In this document: positions 55,157-64,000 of the stretch, in pieces
Numbering within the stretch: the first letter of the stretch is position 1
Layout of the letters: every line of letters begins with the position of its first letter
NCBI RefSeq assembly: GCF_025370935.1
Contig: NC_133477.1
Coordinates: 21,828,569 to 21,892,568 of the forward strand
Direction of reading: 5' to 3'
From: Choristoneura fumiferana
Lineage: Eukaryota > Arthropoda > Insecta > Lepidoptera > Tortricidae
DNA: 64,000 nucleotides
Made by a program: the position numbers and the translations under genes
Notes under the pieces: model-generated
The model's database searches: none
What the model was told of the DNA's origin: nothing
Seen by the model: the letters and a program-made list of their open reading frames with translations, nothing else

Positions 55157-55450
55157 GCGATGTCTGATCTCCACACGCTGCTGTACGTGGCGTGCAACGA
55201 GTCGCTGGGCGTGGGGCTGGAGGCGCTGGCGCCGCTGGTGCGGGCGGTGGCGGCGCAAGACGCGGCGGCGGCGGCGGCCTGGCGGGCCGGCTGCGGCGCG
55301 TGGGCCACGCTCGAGCACGTGGCGAGGGCCGCCGCCGCCCCGCCCCGCCCCCCACGCCCCCCCTCCGCCGACCTCTGGGTCTGCGCGCTCTGCACCTTCC
55401 ACAACGAGGCGCGCCGCGACGCCTGCGAGATGTGCGCCATGCCCAGGTGA
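55157..55450 (+). CDS. Npl4: Npl4 copy 2 exon 10 (NZF zinc finger, stop)
   Basis: Reads AMSDLHTLLYVACNESLGVG, an alanine-rich middle, WATLEHVARAAAAPPRPPRP and WVCALCTFHNEARRDACEMC, then AMPR and TGA. C-x2-C-x10-C-x2-C with W, N, T-F and M in place is an intact ubiquitin-binding NZF. The stop overlaps a consensus donor CAGGTGAGC. Confidence 0.92.
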   Translation, partial: AMSDLHTLLYVACNESLGVGLEALAPLVRAVAAQDAAAAAAWRAGCGAWATLEHVARAAAAPPRPPRPPSADLWVCALCTFHNEARRDACEMCAMPR

Positions 55451-56560
55451 GCCCTCGGCCCTCGCCCTCAGCCCTCAGCCCTCAGCCGCTCGGTCGGTCG
55501 CCATCTTGAACGTCAGTTCCTAACGACGTCGTCGAACTGACTCAAGAGTAGCCATGGCTGCTCTGTTTGACGCCCTTTGGATTCCGGAGATAGCCATGGC
55601 GTCCCAGTTAGGCTCTAATGGTGATTTTCCACCGGCGAGGCGAGACGAGAAATTTTTATGTTCTCGCGCCCGCCGTATTCAATTCTCGTCTCGCCTCGCC
55701 GGTATTACCGTAAGACTGGCAATAGTTATTTGTGTCACGGGAGCAAAATGGTGTATTTACAATCGCTCGATAGGCGATAGTAGTCAAAGAGCACAATAGT
55801 TATTTGTGTCACAAGGGAGCAAAATGGTGGGCGAGGGCTACATTGAATCCAGAATGTAGCGAAGGATTCTACAATAGAATCGTGAGCGTAGAGGATTCTA
55901 ATAGATCCTAGGCGTAATGAGGGATTCAAGTGTTAACGCCCAAAATGAAAATAATTTTGCTCCTGAGTGGCTCATACAACTTTTCACACCGAGCTTTAAG
56001 AAACTTGAAAAAAAAAATCTTAATATTATTAAAGAACAACCAGCATAGAAAATGGCGTGGCTTTACAATTTTATCAACTTGAAAAAAATGGCATTTACAA
56101 TATAACGCTAAGAAAAGCCTTGAACAGAAAAGTTGCACTTTGCTCCCTCTCGTCAGGAAGGAAAAGTTACTTTTCTGAAGGAGAGGTGTGAAAAATAATT
56201 TACCAATGCGTTGCACTGCAGGAGCAACGCGATGTAGGCAGTTGGCTGGTCACCGCCACCGCAGCGAGCGGCGACGCGCCGCACCATTTTGTATGCAGCG
56301 GCCGGACGCGCCGGCGACTTTTGTATGCGAGGGACACGACGGGAAAAAGACGAAATATACAATGCGTTGTATGACACGCTTTTTATTGCTGCGGCACAGT
56401 CGCTAACAGACCAGAATATGCCATTTTATTATAGCCAGCTTTCTTCCAGCTTCAGTCAAATCTCAATTTGTATTGTACAGAAACTAATATTAAAAGAAAT
56501 GCTCAATTTAAAATCTCAGCGATTATTTTATTGATCATAACATTTATTCGAAATAAATAA
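55451..56560 (+). other. Npl4: Npl4 copy 2 3' UTR candidate with foldback element
   Basis: Foldback at 55620-55709 with a shortened centre relative to copy 1. Positions 55735-55830 contain a small extra segment with a duplicated GGGAGCAAAATGGTG. The AATAAA candidate poly(A) signal is at 56552-56557. Confidence 0.45.
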
Positions 56561-57484
56561 GTAAATAACTTCTGAACTGGTACCATAATTAGGACTTTAC
56601 GTCAATGGTATATCGTTGAGAATCTAGTGCCACCTAGTGTTGAATAGTGGAAAGGAGAGACTCGTCGTTTCGCCGAGTTTAATTACGCATTTTCGTTTCG
56701 CAGACAACTATTGGCAGATTTTTCTTTTGGCCGAGCAACGTGTGGTATAATTCGTTTCGCCGAGTAAACGTTTGATGTGTAGTAATTAATCGGCTAAACG
56801 AATTTCTGTTAATAGTTGTTCGGCTTACTGACTCACAAGCCAACTGAATAGTTTACTAAAGGTTGAGTTACAAAACGTTAGTCTGCGAAACAATACATTT
56901 GCGTACAATTTCATCGGCGTACCGTTACTCGGCGAAACGTGGTCTGCCAATCACTTATTTGCGTAAAAATTGTTGGTGAATCATTAGGTAAAAATAACGA
57001 TCACCCGATAGATGTCGCGTATTTGCATTGTAAAATGAACTTTGTGCGAAAGCCTTTAGATGATAGAACTACCGGATGCTACTCAAATTTGACAACGAAA
57101 TTGACATGACGTCTATGCTCCGGTAAACTCATATTATTTATACTCACATCTCTCGTTGGCATGCTATTTACTCTAGTTTGCCATCTCCGTGGCTTAAACT
57201 GCCAAGGATTTAAATACCAATCTATCTATTTATCTATCGATAGTATTGCACAAAAAGAGATATCGGGTAATATAGCCTTTTACCGATTAAAACTATCGAT
57301 TTTTCGGCATCACTATACTGGAAGAGTGGACATTTTGCAGTGTGGCCTATCTGATTGGTGGACGTTGTGACAGAATGGTTTCAGTAAGGTGGATCTTTTG
57401 GTCCAATATTTTCCCAGGCAGTGTCCAGAAGTGCTAATAAAATTTCATCTCCCAATAAAAGTAGTAGGCAAAGGAAACGATACA

Positions 57485-59368
57485 GTCGATTTTGTAAAAA
57501 TACTTTATTTCAATATGTACAATTTAGTAACTAGGCGCCGCGCAACCAGCGCGCGCGGCGGGCTTGCGGCTGACGCGCCGTGCGCTAGCTTACACTTTAA
57601 CACGATATATTCGAATCATATATACGCTACCTACATGTATATACAATGAACACGAGTGCGATTTTAAATTTGAAACATAGACTCGTCCCGACGCGTCGAG
57701 TTAGCAGCACATGCGACGTTCTACGGGAGTGAATACATTGTGTGGCTCGACAAATATTCCAATACGCATCAATGCATGAATCATTACATATAATATTCTC
57801 TTACACGGTCACAGCTACATCACTATAAATACAACAGCTGTCAGAGTCAGGGCTCGCGGTCGCTTGGGATGTTTGGTTACCCGTTTTAGTATTACTCTGT
57901 AAGTATTAGACACTAGTCGCTGCCGATACCGCTACCGGGAGGACAGAACAACTGAACAGTAAGTGTTCGGTTAGTGCCCGGTGCATGAGCCGGCCGCCGG
58001 CCGCCGGCCGCCCTCGCAGCCGGACGCGACTGCGGCGGCGGATGCTCTCTACTCGTCATTTCATAAAACAATTAGCTAAAATGTATACATACAATGTCTT
58101 AAAGCATCTTTTTTTTTCTTCTTTTAAAATATTTGACTTAACTAATAAATGTTCGAAGAATAAAGACATACTAGAAGTATCACAGTGACTAATTAAGCAG
58201 GGATTATCCCACCTGTATTTCCCTTCGTCACATTAGCTCTTTTGTTTGATTTCACGAGGTTTCCATTTAACTTCTACAAATGCTCATACGACCGGGGACG
58301 CTGGAGGTGTCCCAGATTGAAGTTCGTCGATAAGTCGCCGAACATTGCTTTATGTTGAAGTTTCATAGCTAGTGCGTCTTTATTCTTACTATAAATTGAT
58401 ACTATTTTTTTTAATTTTTACATTTTGTATTTTTTTTCGGGGCCCGCAGCGGCGAGCAGTCGCAAGGCTTACATTACGATCGTTGCAGACTATTTTTCGA
58501 TTCGTTCGAGATAAAATTGGCCTGAAAGAAGCCGAAACTATTGCTGACGAATATATTTTAGAAACAGATATTAATTTCCTTATGTTTCTCAGTGAAAGCT
58601 CGTGAAAGATCAGCGAAGCAACATTGTGATGTGTGTAATCTCAACCTTCACTTAGCTCGTGTGGCAACTGAAGCACCAAGCAAGCGTATATGCTAATGGG
58701 ATCTGCTGTTTACTATAACAACACGCAATTAGTAAAAAATAGTCTGCGTTATTTCCCTTACAAAGCGCCCGCAGTGCCCGCGCTGCGGACGACTTGACGT
58801 TCATTATGGTCTGTCATGGCTCCAAAACAAAAATAAATCATTACAAAATTGCCACGAACATCATTTTAGACGTGGAAGTGACTAATCGTTAATATTAATT
58901 AGATCATTTAAAATTTGGTATAAAATACCGGTACCTAGTACTAATACATGTCACTCGAATACAACTTGACCAGAAATGTACCCAGAATCGAAAAATAGAG
59001 AGTCGTTCGCATGCTCCGAGGTAACTCGCAACGCATCGTTTATCTCACGGTTAAAGCTCGAGTCCGTAATACTGGCACATTCAATTACGACATAACTAGT
59101 AGCTTAATATAACATTTCTGGTCAAGCTTCAATCGTAATTTCAAAGGCACCGTCCCGAACAATCGAGACTGCCGGTCAAACTCCATCCATAGACAATCGA
59201 CACAGAAATTTGGAATCAACTAGATACAATCTTCGGCGCCTCGTGGACGCTGACTTCGCGCAAATCTACGCGACCGTCGGCTGAATCATCAGGGACGAAT
59301 AAGAGCAGCTTCAGGGGCGTAGGTTCGGGCTCGTCGGCGGGGGCGGCGGGGCGGGGGCGGGGGCCGCC
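57485..59368 (-). other. Atg18: Atg18 3' UTR candidate
   Basis: A minus-strand AATAAA (TTTATT at 57504-57509) lies about 1.86 kb past the Atg18 stop codon. The whole stretch is collinear with 42400-44232. It is convergent with the Npl4 3' end, leaving about 0.9 kb between the two proposed poly(A) signals. Confidence 0.5.
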
Positions 59369-59478
59369 CTAGTCCTGGGCGGGCATGGGCGGGAAGTGTC
59401 GCGGGTCGCGCAGGTCGAAGGGGCCGCGCGGCGGGGAGCCCTCCAGCGCGGCGCCCAGCTCTCCGGCGCGCTCGGACT
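59369..59478 (-). CDS. Atg18: Atg18 last exon
   Basis: Acceptor CTGCGCGCAG. Encodes SERAGELGAALEGSPPRGPF then DLRDPRHFPPMPAQD and TAG. The cut copy of the same exon is at 44233-44247. Confidence 0.85.
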
Positions 59479-62400
59479 CTGCGCGCAGCCGCCACCCGCG
59501 TCAGCCTCGGCCTCACACACGCAACCACACTTACCTGCCCCCTACAGCGTTTTCACACTATCCGATCCTGCACAGAACTAATAATGCGATAAATAGACAA
59601 CTCATCTTCTGTCTCTCTTACGAGAGCAGATATCGCCACTTTTTCGCCTCTCTCTTCTAATGTGCCCTTAAATTTTCATAAATTTTTGCAGTGAAAAAAA
59701 AAATAATTTTTAAAGGCCCAATTCCCGCAGTATAGCATTTTATTGATCAATTAAATCGAGCGGCGCTTAGTTACAAACGCAACGGAGCCGGTCAAATAGA
59801 TACCGCACAGGCTTTATCGTGGTCGCTTCGGCTTTTAGCTCGCGTGGAAGTTCTATTTTTGTTCTATTATTAGTTCTGTGGATTCTACAGTAGGTAAAAC
59901 GTATAATATTTCAAATGGTTCGTTCCGATACCTATCAGATTACGGATCCGGATCCGATGCATTCCAATCATGCTCTTAGCCTGATATAGCATCAATATCC
60001 TACACTGATATCGGATCGCATATTGTGAAAACGCTACTACACTAGCTACTTGTCAATCACATTCGCCTGGTCGATGGTCAGCGACTTAAACGTACACCGA
60101 ACTCCTATTCATTGGTACCGAATAAGAACTTTCAAGCCAACTGATATTGTTCACAGATAGTTTATGCAACCAGACTGCACTAATCGATAGAGGGACAGAA
60201 AATCCCTTTTCACTGTGTCGGTTACCTAGCAAACATATTGATTGATACCTACACGGCAGTCCGACTCTTGGGAAAAATAGTAGTAGCGATTATGTTATTC
60301 GTAATCCTTAAGGTTATAATTTGAAGAACAAAATAAAATTAGTTAGCTCGAACAAATTATAAGTTGATAAGAGTTAGGTAACTTTAAGAAGCGCCGACTT
60401 GGATGTGCCCAGAAATCCTGTCTTGAAACAATTCGATTTAGTAAACAAAAGAAGCCTACCGACCGGGCGAATGCGATCCGCAACGTAGCCCTGATACCCC
60501 CTTGGTTGCGTGTGTGAGGGAGCTGTCGGCTCAATATGCAAACACGGAGAAGTAGGTCCAACCTGACTCGTGCCAGTACTACGTCAGAATTCATAAAACT
60601 AAGAGAATTTTTGAGAAAGGTAGTGCATTGCAAAAAAAAAATCAGATCAAGTTGGGTAAATGAAATGGAGCCTAATTAACACAGGTAGTCTCCAAAAATA
60701 TCTTTATACATATGGATAGAAAATTCCTTTTTTATTACCAGGAACCAAGATATTTTACAGAAAAATAATCAGATTTTTTTTTTGAGAAATGCTTAAAACT
60801 GGCAGTAAAGAGTGATGGCCCGTCAAGCCAGACTCTACTTCTCTCACTCTGTCAGACACGACGTGTCAAATTGGAAAGCGAGGCAAGACGTCGTCCACAA
60901 AACTTAAGATGCAAAACGGGGGCCGTTAATTTTGAGGAATGGCTAATGTTTGCGTTACGAAAACCCAAGCTCGTGAAGTGACTCTAGGGTGAACCAAGTG
61001 AACTGGTCGCAGGGCGAAGGGAGGGCCGAGAGAGACGACACACAGCGCCCCGCGCGGGCCGGGACTCACCTGCCGTCCGGCGCGGGCCCCGCCGCCGGGT
61101 CCCACCATCCAGTTCCTTCAGGACTTCTTCGTCCCGTTGCGGCCTAACCCTCGGGTTTTGTAACTATTCGATTGCAGGGGGAGTAAACGTCATGTCAATC
61201 TGTAAGTAGGTGTTCATGTCGCGTTCAGCGAGCCAGCGAGAGATTGCTATAGCTATCCGACTGATCGTAACAACTATGCGGGGATATCTGATTAGGTTGT
61301 TGAACATTTCCAAGTACGCGGTGATTTGGACTATTTATAATGGAACAATGGACTCGCGGCAGCGTCTGTTTGGTGCGAGGTACAGCGCATGCATCAGTTA
61401 ATGGATCAGTCGTAGGTTTGTGTATACGTTTCACGCGTTAAGGGCTCAGCGAAGCGATCACGAGGGCGGATACAGATTCGAATGAAAACATCAGACTAAG
61501 CGTAATAATAGGAATATATTTGGTATAAAATGTGTGTATGTGTGTATCGGCGCGGCGCGGCGGCGCCCGGCGGGCGGCGGCCACTAGGCGACCTCCCCCT
61601 CCCTCGGCCCTGCACACACGCGCGTGTCAGCGGCGCTCTAACACTAACACTAGCACTAGCGCGGGGCGCGGGGCGCCGCTCCCGGCGACAAGGGGTCGCC
61701 GCGAGCGGGGACTTCGCCAAACAAGCGGGTACTCACCGGGAAGGGAGTAAAGGGAGGTGAGCCAGACGGCACCCCGCCGTGGGGGGGTTAGGTGCCGTTT
61801 GGGCTCAAAGCGGGGGGGGGGGACGCGGCAGGGGGAGCGGTGGGGGCGGTGCGTGTACCTGTCATCCGCGCGGGGTCGCGGCCGCGCAGGGCGCCGGCGT
61901 AACTGTTGCCCGCCGCCGCTGCACCGACAAGTTCGTTAGACACGCCGCACACACACACGCTCGCACACGCGCTCACACGCACCTTGCACGCGCCCGACGA
62001 CACGGACTGAACCGAGTCGGGACTCTTGTATACCAACTTGACTTTTTTAAAGGAATAACGAGCGGATACGAAAAATAATAATGTCAAGGAGATACATACA
62101 TAGACGATATGATATCTCTTCACAGCGGCGGATACCGAACGGCTGAAAATTGTCAAATGTCACCGAAATTTTCCTTTCTTATTTCGCATTAGAAGTCTGT
62201 TTAACTTTCTATCAGTTTTTAGTTGTAGCCCAGAACAGAACACACTTTTTACATACTTTATTGGACTGTTTGAATTTTCTATGTTTTTCTGTTAATGTGA
62301 ATGGATAGAGAAAGCTTGTTCTTTTTTAAAAGGGTTCTCTGGTGACATGAAACATTTTTCGAACCCTCCAGCATCTCGCCCGCGTGCGGAGTCGAACCGC

Positions 62401-63779
62401 ACTGCGGCCACTTCGCTCACAACACACACACACACGCGCCGGCCACTCATCACACTCGGGCACACAATAATAGTACAAATATATAGACATTTCAATAATA
62501 AACATATGGGGATACCGTTGTGGGTACGAATATTATAAAATTCATAGATGTCGGGGGTATGTAGATAATAAATATGTAAAAGAGGTAGACTACGATGACG
62601 AAGGAGATAGATAAGACCGCGTCGGGGGTGGGGGTGGGCGGGGGGACGCACGGGACGCAGGGAGCGAGGACGCGTGCGGGGGAGTGGGGCAGAATGTGCG
62701 GCGCGGGGGGAGCCGCCGGGCCATAGGGCCCGGCCGCGAACCCGGCCTCTATAATGTGGCGAACAGAAACAGATATCAAGTAAGTATGTATCAGAAATAC
62801 CCCTACAACGGCGCGCTGATCACACGTGCTGCAAACGTGACGCATTCGTACAAAGCAAACGTCTGCTCACATAACTCAACTTTAATAAATATCGGGCAGC
62901 ATCTATATGGTCAGTTTTGTAGTTTCTTATACTAAAAAAATGCGACGCGGCAGTCAATAATCGTCAAAACAGTCTAAATAAACAAAATCATCAACATAAC
63001 GAGCTAATAGCAAGTTCAAAAGTCCGTAAAGATACTAGCGAACCGTCTCACGCGCGCATGCCGTCATTCAAATTAAACCGTAACATCCTGTCACAAACGG
63101 TGTGGTGGAGAGGTGTTATCGAACGGTGTCGGACGGCATGCGGCGCTGGGGGTAGCACGTGATCAGCGCGTCTGGGCGGGCTGGGGCGGCTCACCGTCGG
63201 GCATGTGGGGGTGAGGGTGGGGGTGCGGGGCGGGCGGCGCGCGCGGCTCCAGCAGGCGGTGCGTGCGCAGCAGCGCGCAGTCGCCGCCGCCGCCCTCGGC
63301 CGCGTCCAGCGCGAACACCAGCAGCAGCCCGTCGTGCGTCGCCACCAGCAGCCGCGGAGCGCGGCCCACGCTGCAACCACAAACATTATAATATAATTGC
63401 GGACGGTCACCGACATCAACTATAACGCTTTCATCTTGCTTCTCCGCCACCAAAGCCTGGAAGCGCAAACTACTGAGTTATAGATTTACAATAGCGCGTA
63501 TATAATTCATAATAATGACTGCGCAGCGAGTTGGATTTTCTGCCTGCATTTGGGGGTTGGGGGGGGGGGGCACGTACTTGGTGAAGGCGACCTGCGGCTG
63601 CATGGCGGGCTGCGGCAGGCGCGCGACGGCGAAGGCGCGGCCCTGCGCGAGCACGTCGGCCACGTGCGCCGGCAGCAGCCCCGCGCCCGCCGCCACCGCC
63701 GACGACAGCCAGCCCAGCCAGCCGCCGCCCTCCGCCTCGCCCGCGCCCGCGCCCGCGCCCGCCGCCGTCACTGCACCCG
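59369..63779 (-). CDS. Atg18: Atg18a/WIPI2-type PROPPIN, last four coding exons (gene continues right)
   Basis: Phosphoinositide-binding beta-propeller of autophagosome formation that recruits the lipidation machinery at PI3P membranes. Minus-strand exons: 63779-63578, 63370-63195, 61918-61859, 59478-59369 (stop TAG 59371-59369). All phases agree. It reads GGWLGWLSSAVAAGAGLLPA and VLAQGRAFAVARLP, the membrane-inserting 6CD loop and following strand of WIPI1/2, then RLLVATHDGLLLVFALD and GGDCALLRTHRLLEPR (human WIPI2: [31 protein letters not shown]), then AAAGNSYAGALRGRDPARMT, and the tail DPRHFPPMPAQD, like human EHPPMILRTD. The lipid-binding FRRG motif lies in earlier exons, outside the window. 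Oddities: an alanine/glycine-rich stretch before the loop and a PHPHPHPH run. Paralogues of the WDR45 type fit less well. Confidence 0.9.
59479..61858. other. Atg18 last intron with GC-rich patches
   Basis: Mostly AT-rich. GC-rich patches at 61040-61110 and 61545-61760 contain minus-strand donor-like sites (GTGAGTCC at about 61067, GTGAGTAC at about 61735) and an acceptor-like GTGTGCAG at about 61610. No exon combination that keeps the frame was found, so alternative exons are only possible. Confidence 0.35.
61859..61918 (-). CDS. Atg18: Atg18 60-base exon
   Basis: Encodes AAGNSYAGALRGRDPARMT between a TG-rich acceptor region ending GGTGCAG and donor GTACACGC. The length is a multiple of three and the phases fit both neighbours. 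Aligns with human WIPI2 [20 protein letters not shown]. Confidence 0.8.
61919..63194. other. Atg18 intron
   Basis: No second exon recognised. It contains CA-rich runs (61940-61985, 62420-62445) and a B-box-like GGTTCGACTCC on the minus strand (about 62392-62402), probably a SINE remnant. Confidence 0.4.
63195..63370 (-). CDS. Atg18: Atg18 exon, last propeller blade
   Basis: Acceptor GGTTGCAG, donor GTGAGCCG. 176 bases. Encodes VGRAPRLLVATHDGLLLVFA then LDAAEGGGGDCALLRTHRLL and the histidine-proline run. Confidence 0.93.
63578..63779 (-). CDS. Atg18: Atg18 exon with 6CD membrane loop
   Basis: Acceptor TTTTTCAG, donor GTACGTGC. 202 bases, phases 1 in and 2 out. Encodes GAVTAAGAGAGAGEAEGGGW then LGWLSSAVAAGAGLLPAHVA and DVLAQGRAFAVARLPQPAMQ. 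Followed in the intron by a G run. Confidence 0.9.
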
Positions 63780-64000
63780 CTGAAAAACAACATACGACAC
63801 CATGATTACTTCACTAACAACAAACTTTTTGTACCTAATAAAAAATGACTCATAATTGCTAACTACGAGTAAGTACATGTTTTTTGAGCTGCATTGTCAT
63901 CCAAACTACATTACCGCACCAAATTTCAATTCACTGCCACTAAACGATGGCAAATTCCGTCCTGCGGAGGCGATGCTGGCCGAACCACCGCTGAGTTTCA

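Larger units (their letters stand above)
46466..55450 (+). pseudogene. Npl4: Npl4 (NPLOC4), copy 2: complete structure, two other frameshifts
   Basis: Same gene and role as copy 1. Exons: 46466-46486, 46822-47084, 49103-49266, 50818-50993, 52015-52230, 52392-52587, 53486-53619, 54289-54446, 54685-54916, 55157-55450. Exon 2 lacks one C in the CCCC tract at 47040-47042, ending the frame at TGA near 47089; exon 9 has one extra base in the proline-coding C-rich tract. Exons 6 and 10 are intact here, unlike copy 1. Taking the majority-consistent lengths, the gene encodes 617 residues, close to human NPL4 (608). The NZF finger WVCALCTFHNEARRDACEMC keeps the zinc cysteines and the T-F and M residues that contact ubiquitin in NZF fingers. 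Confidence 0.93.
45886..59375. repeat. Copy 2 of the duplicated 13-kb block
   Basis: Counterpart of 31308-44247, same order and orientation. It continues without a break into the rest of the Atg18-like gene. It differs by scattered substitutions, small indels, a 488-base transposon insertion (51464-51951) and short repeat-number changes. Confidence 0.97.

Noticed and set aside
31889..55450. Two functional Npl4 paralogues made by a recent tandem duplication
   Set aside because: Identity extends through introns and repeats, the breakpoints fall at a gap and at a transposon, and neither copy is open as assembled. Unmerged haplotypes explain this more simply, though read depth is needed to be sure.
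60926..61134. Additional Atg18 exon on the minus strand near 61.1 kb
   Set aside because: There is a good donor (GTGAGTCC), but every acceptor tried gives a stop or the wrong phase relative to the neighbouring exons. Kept only as a possible alternative exon region.

Overview
The window looks like draft genome sequence of a lepidopteran (moth or butterfly). Short, very GC-rich coding exons sit in AT-rich introns packed with foldback elements (MITEs), non-LTR retrotransposon tails ending in GACTTT-type repeats, and tRNA-derived SINEs with a GATGAT-type tail. Two gaps of exactly 100 N (2554-2653 and 44248-44347) are scaffold joins. No prokaryotic feature and no CRISPR array was seen.

Region 1 (1-8750) is mostly repeat. 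It holds one cytochrome P450 exon on the minus strand (881-1065), two fragments of an RTE-type LINE reverse transcriptase in opposite orientations, and two GC-rich coding-like islands (about 4.7 kb and 6.0 kb) that I cannot assign. Region 2 (8753-30719, minus strand) is a desumoylating isopeptidase of the DeSI-1/PPPDE family. Exons 1-4 give the full catalytic domain (His41, Cys111 in my model). Three further phase-compatible exons would add a C-terminal extension of about 125 residues not present in human DESI1. Its introns hold most of the MITEs, the nested tRNA-like arrays and a duplicated mariner relic.

Region 3 (about 31308-44247) carries Npl4 (plus strand, 10 exons), the ubiquitin-binding cofactor of p97/VCP, followed by the 3' UTR and last codons of a convergent gene. 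Region 4 (44348-45885) is the 5' part of a Jockey-like retrotransposon on the minus strand. Region 5 (about 45885-59375) repeats region 3 almost base for base: a second Npl4 and the same 3' UTR. Region 6 (59369-64000, minus strand) continues into the last four coding exons of a WIPI2/Atg18a-type PROPPIN.

The repeated block runs to the 44248 gap in the first copy and starts at a retrotransposon edge in the second. Each Npl4 copy has two single-base frameshifts in GC-rich or homopolymer tracts, and all four are at different places. The second copy has a TA-flanked transposon where the first has the clean empty site. The simplest reading is two haplotypes of one locus placed in tandem by the assembler. 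A true recent tandem duplication is not excluded. Read together, the two copies imply one intact 617-residue Npl4.

The locus order would then be DeSI-1 (minus) divergent to Npl4 (plus), which converges on Atg18a (minus). These are three protein- and organelle-turnover genes (SUMO removal, ubiquitin/p97 extraction, autophagy).
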